Below, piece after piece: positions 40,828 to 51,232 of a stretch of 64,000 nt of DNA. The notes beneath the pieces are model-generated. The model was not told where the DNA came from. It ran no database searches and was given only the letters and a program-made list of their open reading frames with translations. The position numbers and the translations under genes are program-made. The stretch comes from Microtetraspora niveoalba. Lineage in GTDB: Bacteria; Actinomycetota; Actinomycetes; Streptosporangiales; Streptosporangiaceae. How positions within the stretch are numbered: the stretch's first letter is position 1; each line of letters begins with the position of its first letter. The stretch lies in contig NZ_BBYM01000027.1 of assembly GCF_001570405.1 (NCBI RefSeq), positions 62,001 to 126,000 on the forward strand. The letters are read 5' to 3'.

Positions 40828-41114
40828 CCTCAGTCCGGACACCGCCGCGCCCCTCGCGCGATGGCCGGCCACCGTAACGATCGATGGCGCTCGGCGGTTC
40901 GGGTGCCTGAAGTTGGCTCGTGCCTCAGTCCGGACACCGCCGCGCCCCTCGCGCGATGGCCGGCCGCCGTAACGATCGATGGCGCTCGGCGGTTCGGGTG
41001 CCTGAAGTTGGCTCGTGCCTCAGTCCGGACACCGCCGCGCCCCTCGCGTGATGGCTGGACGCCGTAATGATGGAGGGTGCTCGCGCGGCTCGGGGCGACT
41101 GAAGTCGGCTTGTG
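40828..41114. repeat. Three tandem copies of a 95-bp repeat
   Basis: Copies begin at 40828, 40923 and 41018 with CCTCAGTCCGGACACCG. The first two differ by one base; the third drifts in its second half and is about 97 bp. The period is not a multiple of three and no frame runs cleanly through it, so it is non-coding. Each unit has the palindromic centre CGATCGATGG region and ends GGCTCGTG. The array lies between the Cys-rich protein gene and the end of prfB. Confidence 0.85.
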
Positions 41115-41174
41115 CGGGGCGCGGGCTCCTCGCCCCTCGCGGCTCGCGAGGGGGAGGAGAGGAGCTCCGGGAGG

Positions 41175-42284
41175 TTACTGGTTCTCCTGGCGGCGCATCC
41201 AGCGGATCTCGCCCTCGATGAACTCGTCGAGGTCGCCGTCCAGGACGGCGCTGGGGTTGCCGGCCTCGACGCCCGTGCGCAGGTCCTTCACGATCTGGTA
41301 CGGGTGCAGGACGTAGTTCCGGATCTGGGTGCCCCAGGAGGTCGTCGTCTCGCCGCGCAGCTCGTTCATCGCGGCGGCCTCCTCCTGGCGCTTGCGCTCC
41401 AGCAGCTTGGCCGACAGGACCGCCATCGCGGTCGCCCGGTTCTGGAGCTGGGACCGCTCGTTCTGGCAGGAGACCACGATGCCGGTCGGCAGGTGGGTGA
41501 TGCGGACCGCCGAGTCGGTCGTGTTGACGCCCTGCCCGCCCGGGCCCGATGAGCGGTAGACGTCGACGCGGATGTCGTCCTCGTTGATGTCGATATGGTC
41601 GGTCTGCTCCACGACGGGCACGACGTCCACGCCCGCGAAGGACGTCTGGCGGCGGCCCTGGTTGTCGAAGGGGCTGATCCGGACCAGGCGGTGCGTGCCG
41701 TGCTCGCCGCGCAGCGTGCCGTACGCGTAGGGCGCCTTGACCGTGAACGTGGCCGACTTGATGCCGGCCTCCTCGGCGTACGACGTCTCGTAGACCTCGG
41801 TCGGGTAGCCCTTGCGCTCGGCCCAGCGCAGGTACATGCGGAGGAGCATCTGCGCCCAGTCGGCCGCGTCCACGCCGCCGGCCTGCGAGTTGATCGTGAC
41901 GAGCGCCTCGCGGGAGTCGTACTCGCCGGACAGGAGCGTGCGCACTTCGAGGGCGCCGACGTCCGACTTGAGCGAGGCCAGCTCCTTCTCCGCCTCGGCG
42001 AGCGCCTCCTCGTCACCCTCCTCGGCGGCGAGCTCGAACATCACCGGCAGGTCGTCGAGGCGGCTGGCCAGGCCCTCCACCCGGTTGACCTCGCCCTGCA
42101 GGTGGGAGAGCTTGCTGGTGACCCGCTGCGCCTTCTCCACGTCGTTCCACAGATCGGGCGCGGCAGCCTGCTCCTCCAGCTCGGCGATCTGCTTGTGCAG
42201 AGCGTCGAGGTCGAGCACGTCCTGAATGCCCTTCAGGGTGCCGGTAAGCTCGTTGATCTCTTCGGCTGGATCGATGACTGCCAC
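41175..42284 (-). CDS. prfB: Peptide chain release factor 2
   Basis: 369 residues. The catalytic GPGGQG (GGQ at 249-251) and the SPF stop-codon recognition motif (204-206, RISPFDNQG) identify RF2, which reads UGA and UAA. The N-terminal helical domain runs to about residue 120. GTG 42284 starts the gene; no in-frame or +1 UGA of the programmed-frameshift type is seen near codon 25, so the frame is continuous. It is encoded on the same strand as ftsEX-smpB, the usual order, but a repeat array and an opposite-strand gene separate them here. Confidence 0.97.
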   Translation of the reverse strand: MAVIDPAEEINELTGTLKGIQDVLDLDALHKQIAELEEQAAAPDLWNDVEKAQRVTSKLSHLQGEVNRVEGLASRLDDLPVMFELAAEEGDEEALAEAEKELASLKSDVGALEVRTLLSGEYDSREALVTINSQAGGVDAADWAQMLLRMYLRWAERKGYPTEVYETSYAEEAGIKSATFTVKAPYAYGTLRGEHGTHRLVRISPFDNQGRRQTSFAGVDVVPVVEQTDHIDINEDDIRVDVYRSSGPGGQGVNTTDSAVRITHLPTGIVVSCQNERSQLQNRATAMAVLSAKLLERKRQEEAAAMNELRGETTTSWGTQIRNYVLHPYQIVKDLRTGVEAGNPSAVLDGDLDEFIEGEIRWMRRQENQ

Positions 42285-42407
42285 GTCTGTAAAGGGTACG
42301 CGAACACGGGACCCTGTTGAGTACGGCGCCTTGGCTACGATGTGGCCGGGATGTGGCCCCTCATGCGGCCGCTGTGGGCGTGCCGACACGCGAGAGGAGG
42401 CCACGGG

Positions 42408-43466
42408 GTGGACGGAGCCGCGCGCGTGCTCGCGTTCGCCTGCCGTCCGGCGCTCGTGCTCGCCCTCGCCGCCACCGCGGCCTGCGCGGGAGCCGCGCCC
42501 GCCCCCTCGCCCAGCCCGGTCGCCGCCACGGCGAGCGCGTCGCCGTCGCCGAGCCGGCCGCCCGCCGCGCCCGCAGTGACGCTCGCGGAGGCCCGTACGG
42601 CGCTGGACTCCTATCTCGCGACCGATGACGTGGTCTGGGCCGGCCGGGCACAGCGTTGGATGATCCAGCTCTCCAGGGACGGGCAGCGCCCGATCACCAT
42701 CGCCCAGTACCACGCCTCCGGCGGGAAGCCGCCCCGTTACACGTGGGGTGAGCGCACGCTGCTGGTGCCCCGGCTTCCGGCCAAGGCGTCCCGCCAGTGG
42801 TTCGCCGCGACCGTCGAGCGCCGCGACTCCTCCGGCGAGGTCAGGACGGCCGTGCTCACGTTCGTACGGCAGAACGCGAAGGCGGCGTGGCAGAACAGCT
42901 TCGCCACGCTGCTGTACGAGGGCGAGAAGGCGCCACAGGCGGCCCTCGACGAGGACGGCTACGCGATCCCCCTCGACTCCCGCGACCAGAGTGTGGCGAT
43001 CAGCCCCAACCTGATGGGGCCGCTGCACGCGACGATCGCCGAGGAGGGCAAGGACGGCTTCGCCTCCGGCCTGATCGCGCCCGGCCCGCAGACCACCGGG
43101 TACGCCACCGAGATCAAGCAGCGGCGGGAGAAGGCGCGCCAGGCCGACTGCATGAACTTCGACTCGCTGTTCGCCGCCGCCGTGGACTATCCGGTCTTCG
43201 CGCTGCGCACGAAGGACGGCGGCGGCCTCATCCTGTACACGCTGCTGCGGACCAGCACGTGGTCGCCGGTGCTGAGCTGCGGGTACGGCCGTCCGCTCGC
43301 CGTGCCGAAGGACGCCAAGTGGGACCTGGGCAACCCGGTGGTGCGCAGGGAGCGGCGGATCATCGAGACGCAGCAGTACGCGAGCGCGGTGCCGCCCAAG
43401 AGCTCCACCGCGCCCGCGCACGTCATCGGCTACGACGGCCGGGTGACCAAGGCCACGACCCGCTGA
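42408..43466 (+). CDS. Hypothetical secreted protein or lipoprotein
   Basis: 352 residues. A signal peptide (about 1-25, [13 protein letters not shown]) is followed by a Pro/Ser/Ala linker (about 27-50). TAAC is not a perfect lipobox, so lipidation is uncertain. The outside domain has [36 protein letters not shown] and [19 protein letters not shown] do not recognise it. AGGAGG lies 8 nt before GTG 42408. It diverges from prfB and converges on the glutamate dehydrogenase gene with 21 bp between stops. Confidence 0.78.
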   Translation: MDGAARVLAFACRPALVLALAATAACAGAAPAPSPSPVAATASASPSPSRPPAAPAVTLAEARTALDSYLATDDVVWAGRAQRWMIQLSRDGQRPITIAQYHASGGKPPRYTWGERTLLVPRLPAKASRQWFAATVERRDSSGEVRTAVLTFVRQNAKAAWQNSFATLLYEGEKAPQAALDEDGYAIPLDSRDQSVAISPNLMGPLHATIAEEGKDGFASGLIAPGPQTTGYATEIKQRREKARQADCMNFDSLFAAAVDYPVFALRTKDGGGLILYTLLRTSTWSPVLSCGYGRPLAVPKDAKWDLGNPVVRRERRIIETQQYASAVPPKSSTAPAHVIGYDGRVTKATTR

Positions 43467-43487
43467 CCCCGGTCACCCGGCGCGTCC

Positions 43488-46400
43488 TCACTCGTCGGTG
43501 TGCGGCAGGTTGCTCGACGCGACGAGGGTGCGCACCGCGCGCAGCGCCACCGAGAGGGTGGCGAGGTCGAAGTGGTCGCTCTCCCAGATCTCCGACAACG
43601 TCTGCCGCGCGCGTCCGACGGCCGCCTCGTTCGCCTCCGACCAGCGGGCCAGCCGCTCCTCGGGCGACAGCCCCGAGTCGCTGTGCAGCAGCACGCCCCT
43701 GGTGAGGGTGGCGTGCGCGGCGTACAGGTCGTCACGGAGCGCGGAACGCGCCATCGAGTTCCACCGGTTGTCCCGGGGCAGCGCGATGACCCGCTCCCTG
43801 AGCCGGGCGAGCTGCAGCCGGTCGGCGAGGTCGAAGTAGACCTCGGCGACCTCGTTCAGCGGGAGCCCGGTCAGCGAGGCGATCTCGACCACGTCGAACG
43901 TGGAGTACGCGGGCACCATCGCGGCGACCCGCTCGGCCAGCTCGTCCGGCACGCCGCGCGCGACGAAGCCGTCCCTGCGCTCCTCGTACGCGACGAGGTC
44001 GCGGCCGGTGAGCAGCTTGGGCAGGTGCGGCAGCAGCGCGCTCGCGCCGTCGGCGAAGAACCGGGCGGTGGTCGCGAGGTCGAGCGGCGGCCTGCGGTTG
44101 CCGAGCAGCCAGCGGGTGCCGCGCTCGGACAGCTTGCGTCCCTCCAGCAGCATCGCGATCTGGGTCGCGGTGTCGACCTCGTTGTCCAGTGCCTCGACCT
44201 GGCGGGTGAGGCTCGGCAGGTCGAAGACCTCGCGGGCCACCAGGTAGGCCCGGACGATGTCCGGGGTGGATGCGCCGGTCTCCTCGCCGAAACGGTAGAC
44301 GAAGCTCGTCCCGCCGAAGTTGACCACGTCGTTCACGACCCGGGTCGTGATGATCTCCCGCCGGAGCGGGTGCGCGTCCATGGAGCCCTCGAACCGCTCC
44401 CGCAGCGCCGACGGGAAGTAGGACACGAGCCACGGGGCGAGGTAGGGGTCGTCGGGCAGGTCGGAGGCGAGCAGTTCGCCGTCCACCACGAGCTTGGTGT
44501 AGGCGAGCAGCACCGAGAACTCCGGCTGGGTGAGCCCGAGGCCCGCCTGCCGCCGCTCGGCCAGGACCTTGTCCGAGGGGAGGTTCTCCAGGTCGCGGTT
44601 GACGAGCCCGGCCCGCTCCAGCTTCCGCAGGTAGCGGGCGTGGATGTGGAGCATGTCGGACGCCTGGGCGCCGGCCGCCCCGAGCACCACGTTCTGCGCG
44701 TAGTTGTCGCGCAGCACCAGCTCGCCGACCTCGCCGGTCATGTCGAGGAACAGCTTGTCGCGCTGCTCGTCGGTCATGTCGCCGTCGCGGACGGCCTGGT
44801 CGAGCAGGATCTTGATGTTCACCTCGTGGTCGGAGGTGTCCACGCCGGCCGAGTTGTCGATGAAGTCGGTGTTGATCAGCCCGCCGTTCAGGGCGAACTC
44901 GATGCGTCCGAGCTGGGTGAAGCCCAGGTTGCCGCCTTCGCCGACGACCTTGCAGCGCAGGTCGGCGCCGTTGACGCGCAGGCCGTCGTTGGCCTTGTCG
45001 CCGACGTCCGCGTGGCTCTCCGACGCGGCCTTGACGTACGTGCCGATGCCGCCGTTCCACAGGAGGTCCACGGGGGACGTGAGGATCGCGCTGATGAGGT
45101 CGTTGGGCGCGAGGGCGGTGACGCCCTCGGGGATGCCCAGCGCGGCCCGCATCTGCGGCGACACCGGGATCGACTTGGCGGTGCGCGGCCACACGCCGCC
45201 GCCCGCCGAGATCAGCGACGCGTCGTAGTCGGCCCAGGAGCTGCGCGGCAGCGCGAACAGGCGGCGGCGCTCGGCGTGGCCGGTGGCCGCGTCGGGCGCC
45301 GGGTCGACGAAGACGTGCCGGTGGTCGAAGGCGGCCACCAGCCGGATGTGCTCCGACAGGAGCATCCCGTTGCCGAAGACGTCGCCGGACATGTCGCCGA
45401 TGCCGACGACGGTGAAGTCGGTGGTCTGGACGTCCACGCCCAGGCCCCGGAAGTGGTACTTCACCGACTCCCAGGCGCCCCTGGCGGTGATGCCCATGCC
45501 CTTGTGGTCGTACCCGACCGAGCCGCCGGAGGCGAAGGCGTCGCCGAGCCAGAAGCCGTACTCCTCGGCCACCTCGTTGGCGATGTCGGAGAACGACGCG
45601 GTGCCCTTGTCTGCGGCGACCACGAGGTAGGTGTCGTCGCCGTCGTGCCGGACGACGTCACGCGGCGGGACGACCTCGCCGTTCACCAGGTTGTCGGTGA
45701 TGTCCAGCAGGCCGGAGATGAACTGGCGGTAGCAGGCGACGCCCTCGGCCAGCACCTCGTCCCTGCCGCCCGCGGGCGGGTGCTTCACGACGAAGCCGCC
45801 CTTGGACCCGGTGGGGACGATGACGGTGTTCTTCACCATCTGGGCCTTGACCAGGCCGAGGATCTCGGTGCGGAAGTCCTCCATGCGGTCCGACCAGCGC
45901 AGGCCGCCGCGGGCGACCTTCCCGAACCTGAGGTGCACGCCCTCGACACGCGGCGAGTACACGAAGATCTCGTACTTCGGCCGCGGCAGCGGCAGCACGC
46001 TGATCGCCTGCGGGTCGAACTTGAGCGAGATGTACGGCTTGCGCCCGCCGCCCTCGGCGGACTGGTAGAAGTTCGTCCGCAGGGTCGCGGCGATCATCTC
46101 CAGGTAGGCCCGCAGGATGCGGTCCTCGTCGAGCGACGCGACCTCGTCGAGCGAGGCGAGGACCTCCTCCTGGAGCGCGTCGCACAGCTCCGACCGGACC
46201 TCCTCCGAACGGCCGGGCGCGAGCCGCGCCTCGAAGAGCCGCACGAGCAGCCGGGCCAGCCGGACGTTGCCGAGCAGCACCTTCTCGATGTACTCCTGGC
46301 TGAACGTGCTGCTCGTCTGGCGCAGGTACTTGGCGTACGCGCGGAGGATCTCGGCCTGCTCCCAGGTGAGGCCCCCGGCCAGCACGAGCGCGTTGAAGCC

Positions 46401-48455
46401 GTCGTTCTCGACCTCGCCGCGCCACAGGGCGCCGAAGGCGGCGTGGAAGAGCCGCTTGACGTCGTTCCTGTCGACCTCGCCGGAGGGGGTGTAGCGCAGG
46501 CCGAAGTCGTAGATCCAGGCGTCCTTGACCGTGTCGCCGTCCCGCCTGATCTCGTACGGGCGCTCGTCGACGACCTCGACGCCCATGCGCTGCAGCAGCG
46601 GCAGGGCGTGCGACAGCGAGATGGGCGCGCCGATCCGGTAGATCTTGAACCGCCGCTCCCCCTCGGCCGCGCCGTACGGCTCGTAGAGGTTCATCCCGAT
46701 GTCGCCGGAGTCGTCGGCGGAGAGCTCCTCCAGCCGCTTCAGGTCGGTGACGGCGGTGCTCGCGGGGAAGTCGGCCTTGTAGCCCTCGGGGAAGGCGTTG
46801 GCGTACCGGGCGATCAGGGCGGGGCTCTCCTCCGGGGAGCAGAGCTCGGTGACGGCGGCGGCCAGGTCGTCGTCCCAGGAGCGGGTTGCGGCCGCGATCC
46901 GGGCCTCCAGCTCCTCGACGTCGACCGGGACCTCCGCGAGCGACCTGCCGCGCTCGCCCCGGATCACGATGTGGAGGCGGGCCAGCGGCTGCTCACCGAT
47001 CATCGTGCTGTAGTCGAGCGAGGCGCCGCCGAGCGTCTTGAGCAGGATCTCCTGCATCCGCAGCCGGATCTTGGTGGTGTACCGGTCGCGGGGGAGGTAG
47101 ATCAGGCAGGAGATGTAGCGGCCGTAGTCGTCCCTGCGCAGGAACAGTTTGACCTGCTTGCGCTCGCGCAGCCGGAGCACGCCGAGCGCGATCGGCAGCA
47201 GCTCGTCCACCGGGATCTGGAACAGCTCGGCCCGGGGGTAGGTCTCCAGGATCTCCTTCAGGTCCTGACCGTCGTGGCTGTCGGCGGCCAGCCCGGCCCG
47301 GTCGAGCACGTCGGCGAGCTTGCGTCCCAGCACGGGGATCCGCGCGATCGACTCGTTGTACGCCACGTGGGTGAACAGGCCGAGGAAACGGCGCTCGCCG
47401 ATGACCTCGCCCTGCGGCGAGAAGAGCTTGACGCCGATGTAGTCGAGGTAGGCCGGGCGGTGCACGGTGGCGCGGCTGTTGGCCTTAGTGACGATCAGGA
47501 GCTGCTTCTCGCGGGCCTTGGCGCGCACCTTCGGCGGCAGCGCGGCGAAGCTGTCGGAGCCCGCCTTGTCGGCGCGGAGGATGCCGAGGCCGGTGCCGGG
47601 GATGGCGCGCAGCGCGTCGCCCTCCTCGGTCTGCTCCAGGCGGTACTCCCGGGAGCCGAGGAACGTGAAGTGGTCGTCGGCGAGCCAGCGCAGCAGCTCG
47701 ACGCTGTCGGCGACCTCGGCCTGGCTGAGCGGCGGCGGGTCGGCGGCGACGTCCTCCGCCGTGTTGACGGCCAGCGCGCGCATCTTGGGGAAGTCCTCGC
47801 CGGCCTGGCGGACGTCCTGCAGGACCCGCTGGAGATCGGCCTCCAGCTCCTTGAGCACGGCGGGGTCGGTCTGCCGGTCGATCTCGATGTGCATCCACGA
47901 CTCGGGCAGGACCTGGCCGGCGGCCTCCTCCTGGCCGGGGCCGAGCATCGCGCCGGCCATGTCCCGGCGGACGCGCATCTGGGGGTGGACGAGGAGGTGG
48001 ATGCCGATGTGGTGCCGGTCGAGCTCCATCGTCACCGAGTCGACGAGGAACGACATGTCGTCGGTGACGACCTGGATCACGGAGTGGCCGGGGTCCCAGC
48101 CGCACTCCTCCATGGTCGGCGTGTAGGCGCTGACCAGCGCCCTGCCCTGGGGCCGGTGCTCGGCGAGCCGCCGGTGGGCCATGGCCGGGCCGTACACGTC
48201 CGCGGGGTCGCGGTCGGCCAGGTCCTCGATGGGGACGTGGCGGTAGTAGTCACGGAGGAAGGCGAGGACGTCCCCGCCCGAGGAGGATTCCGGGGCGGGC
48301 GCGCACTTCTCGGCGGCGTCGCGGAGCAGCCTGTCCAGCGCCTCCCCCGGTCCGCGCCCCACCCGTGCCCCGTCAGGTTCCGGCTCCGTCTGGGCCGTTT
48401 CCGATCCGCGCGCCGTTCCCGGTCCGCGCCGGCTCCCCGCCGTCTCGAGCGGCAT
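43488..48455 (-). CDS. NAD-dependent glutamate dehydrogenase, large (180 kDa) type
   Basis: About 1655 residues. The N-terminal regulatory half (ACT-like modules) leads to the catalytic part from about residue 770, with FGKVARGGLRWSDRMEDFRTE, the nucleotide/substrate segment IVPTGSKGGFV and GIGDMSGDVFGNGMLLS. The helical C-terminus runs to the end. Members are about 1600 residues, convert glutamate to 2-oxoglutarate and ammonium with NAD, and serve catabolism. ATG 48455 is chosen because AAGGAG lies upstream; earlier in-frame starts to 48539 lack ribosome sites and the extra residues are not conserved-looking. The first 60 residues are low-complexity. A long open frame on the opposite strand is a codon-bias artefact. 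Confidence 0.95.
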   Translation of the reverse strand: MPLETAGSRRGPGTARGSETAQTEPEPDGARVGRGPGEALDRLLRDAAEKCAPAPESSSGGDVLAFLRDYYRHVPIEDLADRDPADVYGPAMAHRRLAEHRPQGRALVSAYTPTMEECGWDPGHSVIQVVTDDMSFLVDSVTMELDRHHIGIHLLVHPQMRVRRDMAGAMLGPGQEEAAGQVLPESWMHIEIDRQTDPAVLKELEADLQRVLQDVRQAGEDFPKMRALAVNTAEDVAADPPPLSQAEVADSVELLRWLADDHFTFLGSREYRLEQTEEGDALRAIPGTGLGILRADKAGSDSFAALPPKVRAKAREKQLLIVTKANSRATVHRPAYLDYIGVKLFSPQGEVIGERRFLGLFTHVAYNESIARIPVLGRKLADVLDRAGLAADSHDGQDLKEILETYPRAELFQIPVDELLPIALGVLRLRERKQVKLFLRRDDYGRYISCLIYLPRDRYTTKIRLRMQEILLKTLGGASLDYSTMIGEQPLARLHIVIRGERGRSLAEVPVDVEELEARIAAATRSWDDDLAAAVTELCSPEESPALIARYANAFPEGYKADFPASTAVTDLKRLEELSADDSGDIGMNLYEPYGAAEGERRFKIYRIGAPISLSHALPLLQRMGVEVVDERPYEIRRDGDTVKDAWIYDFGLRYTPSGEVDRNDVKRLFHAAFGALWRGEVENDGFNALVLAGGLTWEQAEILRAYAKYLRQTSSTFSQEYIEKVLLGNVRLARLLVRLFEARLAPGRSEEVRSELCDALQEEVLASLDEVASLDEDRILRAYLEMIAATLRTNFYQSAEGGGRKPYISLKFDPQAISVLPLPRPKYEIFVYSPRVEGVHLRFGKVARGGLRWSDRMEDFRTEILGLVKAQMVKNTVIVPTGSKGGFVVKHPPAGGRDEVLAEGVACYRQFISGLLDITDNLVNGEVVPPRDVVRHDGDDTYLVVAADKGTASFSDIANEVAEEYGFWLGDAFASGGSVGYDHKGMGITARGAWESVKYHFRGLGVDVQTTDFTVVGIGDMSGDVFGNGMLLSEHIRLVAAFDHRHVFVDPAPDAATGHAERRRLFALPRSSWADYDASLISAGGGVWPRTAKSIPVSPQMRAALGIPEGVTALAPNDLISAILTSPVDLLWNGGIGTYVKAASESHADVGDKANDGLRVNGADLRCKVVGEGGNLGFTQLGRIEFALNGGLINTDFIDNSAGVDTSDHEVNIKILLDQAVRDGDMTDEQRDKLFLDMTGEVGELVLRDNYAQNVVLGAAGAQASDMLHIHARYLRKLERAGLVNRDLENLPSDKVLAERRQAGLGLTQPEFSVLLAYTKLVVDGELLASDLPDDPYLAPWLVSYFPSALRERFEGSMDAHPLRREIITTRVVNDVVNFGGTSFVYRFGEETGASTPDIVRAYLVAREVFDLPSLTRQVEALDNEVDTATQIAMLLEGRKLSERGTRWLLGNRRPPLDLATTARFFADGASALLPHLPKLLTGRDLVAYEERRDGFVARGVPDELAERVAAMVPAYSTFDVVEIASLTGLPLNEVAEVYFDLADRLQLARLRERVIALPRDNRWNSMARSALRDDLYAAHATLTRGVLLHSDSGLSPEERLARWSEANEAAVGRARQTLSEIWESDHFDLATLSVALRAVRTLVASSNLPHTDE

Positions 48456-48946
48456 CTCGCTACTCACTCCTTTGTGAGGTTCTGGATATTCGTTGCGGTC
48501 CTGGTGGTACTGCCCCATGGCGAGGCGATCGTTCCGCAAAAGGGGGAATGTATGTGGTCGGCACCCGATGTCGGGTTCGCGATGATCTCAGCGGAGGGTC
48601 CGGGACCTCGTGATAGGAGGCGGACCGGTCACGCCGGCAGAGGACGGTGCGACCAGCATCCCACAGCGCGGGGTGCAGCCCCCGCGACCCGACCGACGCG
48701 TCCCCGACATGTCATCTCCTCAGGTGCCCGTTCGTCTCCCGATCCCCATTGACCCGGAGCTCCACGCCACCCACGATCCCGATACCACCTCAGAACGCCA
48801 CACACGTCAACTTGACCACCCGGGCCGATCGCCGTACCACGCCGGGGTTCCCGCGCCGCCGAGACGGCGCGGTGACCCGAATGTGACCAAACCATCATCG
48901 ATCATGGCGCGTCTCACGAGGGAGATCGAACCTCGGGGAGTGAACC
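48456..48946. other. Divergent intergenic region
   Basis: 491 bp between the dehydrogenase start and the Tat-exported flavoprotein. No coding frame I trust. CGCGGGG (48667-48673) pairs with CCCCGCG (48680-48686), a small hairpin. GGGGAG before 48947 is the ribosome site of the flavoprotein. Promoters for both genes must be here but are not evident. Confidence 0.5.
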
Positions 48947-50422
48947 ATGATCGACCGGCGCGCCTTCCTCCGCGTCTCGGCGCTGGCCGGTACGGCCCTC
49001 GCGTCGGGCGCCGCCCTCGCCTCCGGCACGCCCGCCTGGGCCGGCCCCCGGCCCGCGGACTGGACCGCGCTCGCCCGCGGCCTCGGCGGGCGGCTGATCC
49101 GCCCCGGCGACGCGTCCTACGACGCGGCGCGTCTGGTGTTCAACACCGCGTTCGACGCGACGCGGCCCGCCGCCGTGGCGTACTGCCGGAGCGCCGCGGA
49201 CGTGGCGGAGTGCCTCGCCTTCGCCCGCAGGTACGGCGTCGCGGTGACCTCGCGGTCGGGCGGCCACAGCTACGCGGGCTGGTCCACCGGTCCCGGCCTG
49301 GTCGTCGACGTGTCGCCGATGAGCACGGTCGGGTACTCCGCCGGGCGGGCCACCGTCGGCGCGGGCGCCCGGCTGGTCGACGTCTACGCCCAGCTCGGGA
49401 AGCACGGCGTGAGCATCCCCGCCGGGTCGTGCCCGACCGTCGGCGTCGCCGGGCTGACGCTGGGCGGCGGCATCGGCGTCGTCTCCCGCAAGTACGGCCT
49501 GACCTGCGACGTGCTGGAGTCGGCGCGCATCGTGACCGCCGACGGGCGGACCCTCACCTGCTCGGCCACCGAGCACCCCGACCTCTACTGGGCGTCACGG
49601 GGAGGCGGCGGCGGCAACTTCGGCGTGGCGACGTCCTTCACCTTCCGGACCCACACCACCCGCGACGTCACCGTCTTCTTCCTGCACTGGCCGTGGAAGA
49701 AGGCGGCCGCGGCCGTACGGGCGTGGCAGGCGTGGGCGCCGCACGCGCCGGACGCCATGTGGTCCAACCTGCACCTGAACCACGACCCCTCGCTCGACGT
49801 GCAGATCGGCGGCCTGTACGTCGGCGGCCGGGCGGGCTGCGAACGCCTGCTCGCCGACCTCGTCCGCCGGGTGGGGTCGGACCCCTCCAGCCGGTGGATC
49901 TCCCCGACCTCGTACGGCCACGCCATGATGATCATGGCCGGATGCTCGACGATGTCGGTCTCGCAGTGCCACCGCCCCGGCTCGTTGCCGGGGCAGACCT
50001 CGAACGGGCGGCTGGTGCGCGACGCGTTCTCCGCCAAGTCGCACATGGCGTACGCGCCGCTGTCCGGGGCGGGGATCGGCGCGCTGCTCGGGCAGGTGGC
50101 CGCGTCCGGGCGGCACTCGGTGCTGCTCGACGCGCTCGGCGGCGCGGTCGGCAGGATCGCGCCGGGCGCGACCGCCTTCCCGCACCGCCGGGCCCTGTTC
50201 AGCGTGCAGTACTACGCCCACCGGGCGGGGGCCGCCGCCTGGACCCGGGCCGCCCACGCGGCGATGCGGCCCCACTTCGGCGACCACGCGTACGTCAACT
50301 ACATCGACCCGGAGCTGACCGGCTGGCGGCGGCAGTACTACGGGGCCAACGCCGAGCGGCTGGCCCGGGTCAAGGCCGCCTACGACCCGGGCCGCCTGTT
50401 CCGCCTCCCCCAGGGCGTCTGA
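48947..50422 (+). CDS. Tat-exported BBE-type FAD oxidoreductase
   Basis: 491 residues. RRAFLRV (4-10) and the following hydrophobic stretch make a Tat signal with cleavage near AWAGP. The FAD domain has RSGGHSYAGWS with His107 and PAGSCPTVGVAG with Cys162, the two attachment points of bicovalent FAD, and LGGGIGVVSRKYG. The C-terminus YYGANAERLARVKAAYDPGRLFRLPQ is the berberine-bridge motif. Relatives oxidise sugars or natural products; the substrate is unknown. It is a single gene, followed at 12 bp by the end of the converging ABC permease gene. Confidence 0.93.
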   Translation: MIDRRAFLRVSALAGTALASGAALASGTPAWAGPRPADWTALARGLGGRLIRPGDASYDAARLVFNTAFDATRPAAVAYCRSAADVAECLAFARRYGVAVTSRSGGHSYAGWSTGPGLVVDVSPMSTVGYSAGRATVGAGARLVDVYAQLGKHGVSIPAGSCPTVGVAGLTLGGGIGVVSRKYGLTCDVLESARIVTADGRTLTCSATEHPDLYWASRGGGGGNFGVATSFTFRTHTTRDVTVFFLHWPWKKAAAAVRAWQAWAPHAPDAMWSNLHLNHDPSLDVQIGGLYVGGRAGCERLLADLVRRVGSDPSSRWISPTSYGHAMMIMAGCSTMSVSQCHRPGSLPGQTSNGRLVRDAFSAKSHMAYAPLSGAGIGALLGQVAASGRHSVLLDALGGAVGRIAPGATAFPHRRALFSVQYYAHRAGAAAWTRAAHAAMRPHFGDHAYVNYIDPELTGWRRQYYGANAERLARVKAAYDPGRLFRLPQGV

Positions 50423-50434
50423 CCGTTCCCCGCC

Positions 50435-51232
50435 TCAGGCGTCGCGACGGCGCAGCAGGACCGCCGCGGCGGCGAGCGGCGCCACGACGTACGCCGCGAG
50501 CACGGCCCACGCCCAGCCGGGCGGGAGGAACGCGACCCGCGCCCACGGCCCCGTCGTGATCCCGGTGTCGAAGACGGCCCCGACGAGCTGGGTGGGCAGG
50601 TCGGGCAGCATCACCGCGCCGACGCGGACGTTCCACGGACCGGGCAGGTAGCTCACGATGACCGGGATCACGAAGAGCACCGCGACGACGCAGACCACCC
50701 CCGCCGCCGTGGAGCGGGTGGCCGCGCCGAGCGCCAGGCCGACCACGGCGAACACCGCGACCGAGAGCCCCAGGCACAGCAGCAGGGGGAGCTCCTCCGG
50801 CAGCGGCGACGTGTGGTTGGGGAAGGGGCGATCGCCGATCAGCGCGCGGCTGACGGCGAACGTCCCGAACACCGCCGCCTCTCCGGTGACCAGCCCGGCG
50901 GCGCCGACGACGGCGGCCTTGGCGGCCAGCACCCCGATCCGCCCGGGGACGGCAACGAGGGTCGGCCTGATCAGGCCGGTGGCGTACTCGGAGGAGACGG
51001 CCAGCACGCCGAGCACGCCCATGCAGAGCTGGGGGACGAACACGAGGTACTGCTCGATGGGGATGCCCTGCCAGCGGGCCCGCACTTCCGGCGGCTGCCG
51101 GTCCCAGGCGACCACGGCCGGCCAGGTGAGCAGGGCCGCGAGCAGCACGGCCGACGCGGCCACCGCGACCAGGGCGTACGTCGAGCGCACCGAGCGGAGC
51201 TTGAGCCACTCGGCGGAGAGCAGCGCGTTCAC
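50435..51232 (-). CDS. ABC-2 type transporter permease
   Basis: 265 residues with about six membrane helices: LRSVRSTYALVAVAASAVLLAALL at the start, MGVLGVLAVSSEYATGLIRPTL, and the terminal PLAAAAVLLRRRDA. This is the ABC-2/NosY-like permease type that couples to the ATPase encoded just upstream. GTG 51232 overlaps the ATPase stop by GTGA. The pair diverges from a two-component system, a common arrangement for stress-induced exporters. Confidence 0.9.
   Translation of the reverse strand: MNALLSAEWLKLRSVRSTYALVAVAASAVLLAALLTWPAVVAWDRQPPEVRARWQGIPIEQYLVFVPQLCMGVLGVLAVSSEYATGLIRPTLVAVPGRIGVLAAKAAVVGAAGLVTGEAAVFGTFAVSRALIGDRPFPNHTSPLPEELPLLLCLGLSVAVFAVVGLALGAATRSTAAGVVCVVAVLFVIPVIVSYLPGPWNVRVGAVMLPDLPTQLVGAVFDTGITTGPWARVAFLPPGWAWAVLAAYVVAPLAAAAVLLRRRDA

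Noticed and set aside
40828-41114. CRISPR array
   Set aside because: Whole 95-bp units repeat with no variable spacers, and no cas gene is near.
41175-42284. Programmed frameshift in prfB
   Set aside because: The frame from GTG 42284 is continuous and covers the full protein.
43500-48752. Very long open frame antisense to glutamate dehydrogenase
   Set aside because: It mirrors the high-G+C codon pattern of the real gene, is Arg/Asp/Gly/Val-rich with no domain, and extends across the promoter region.
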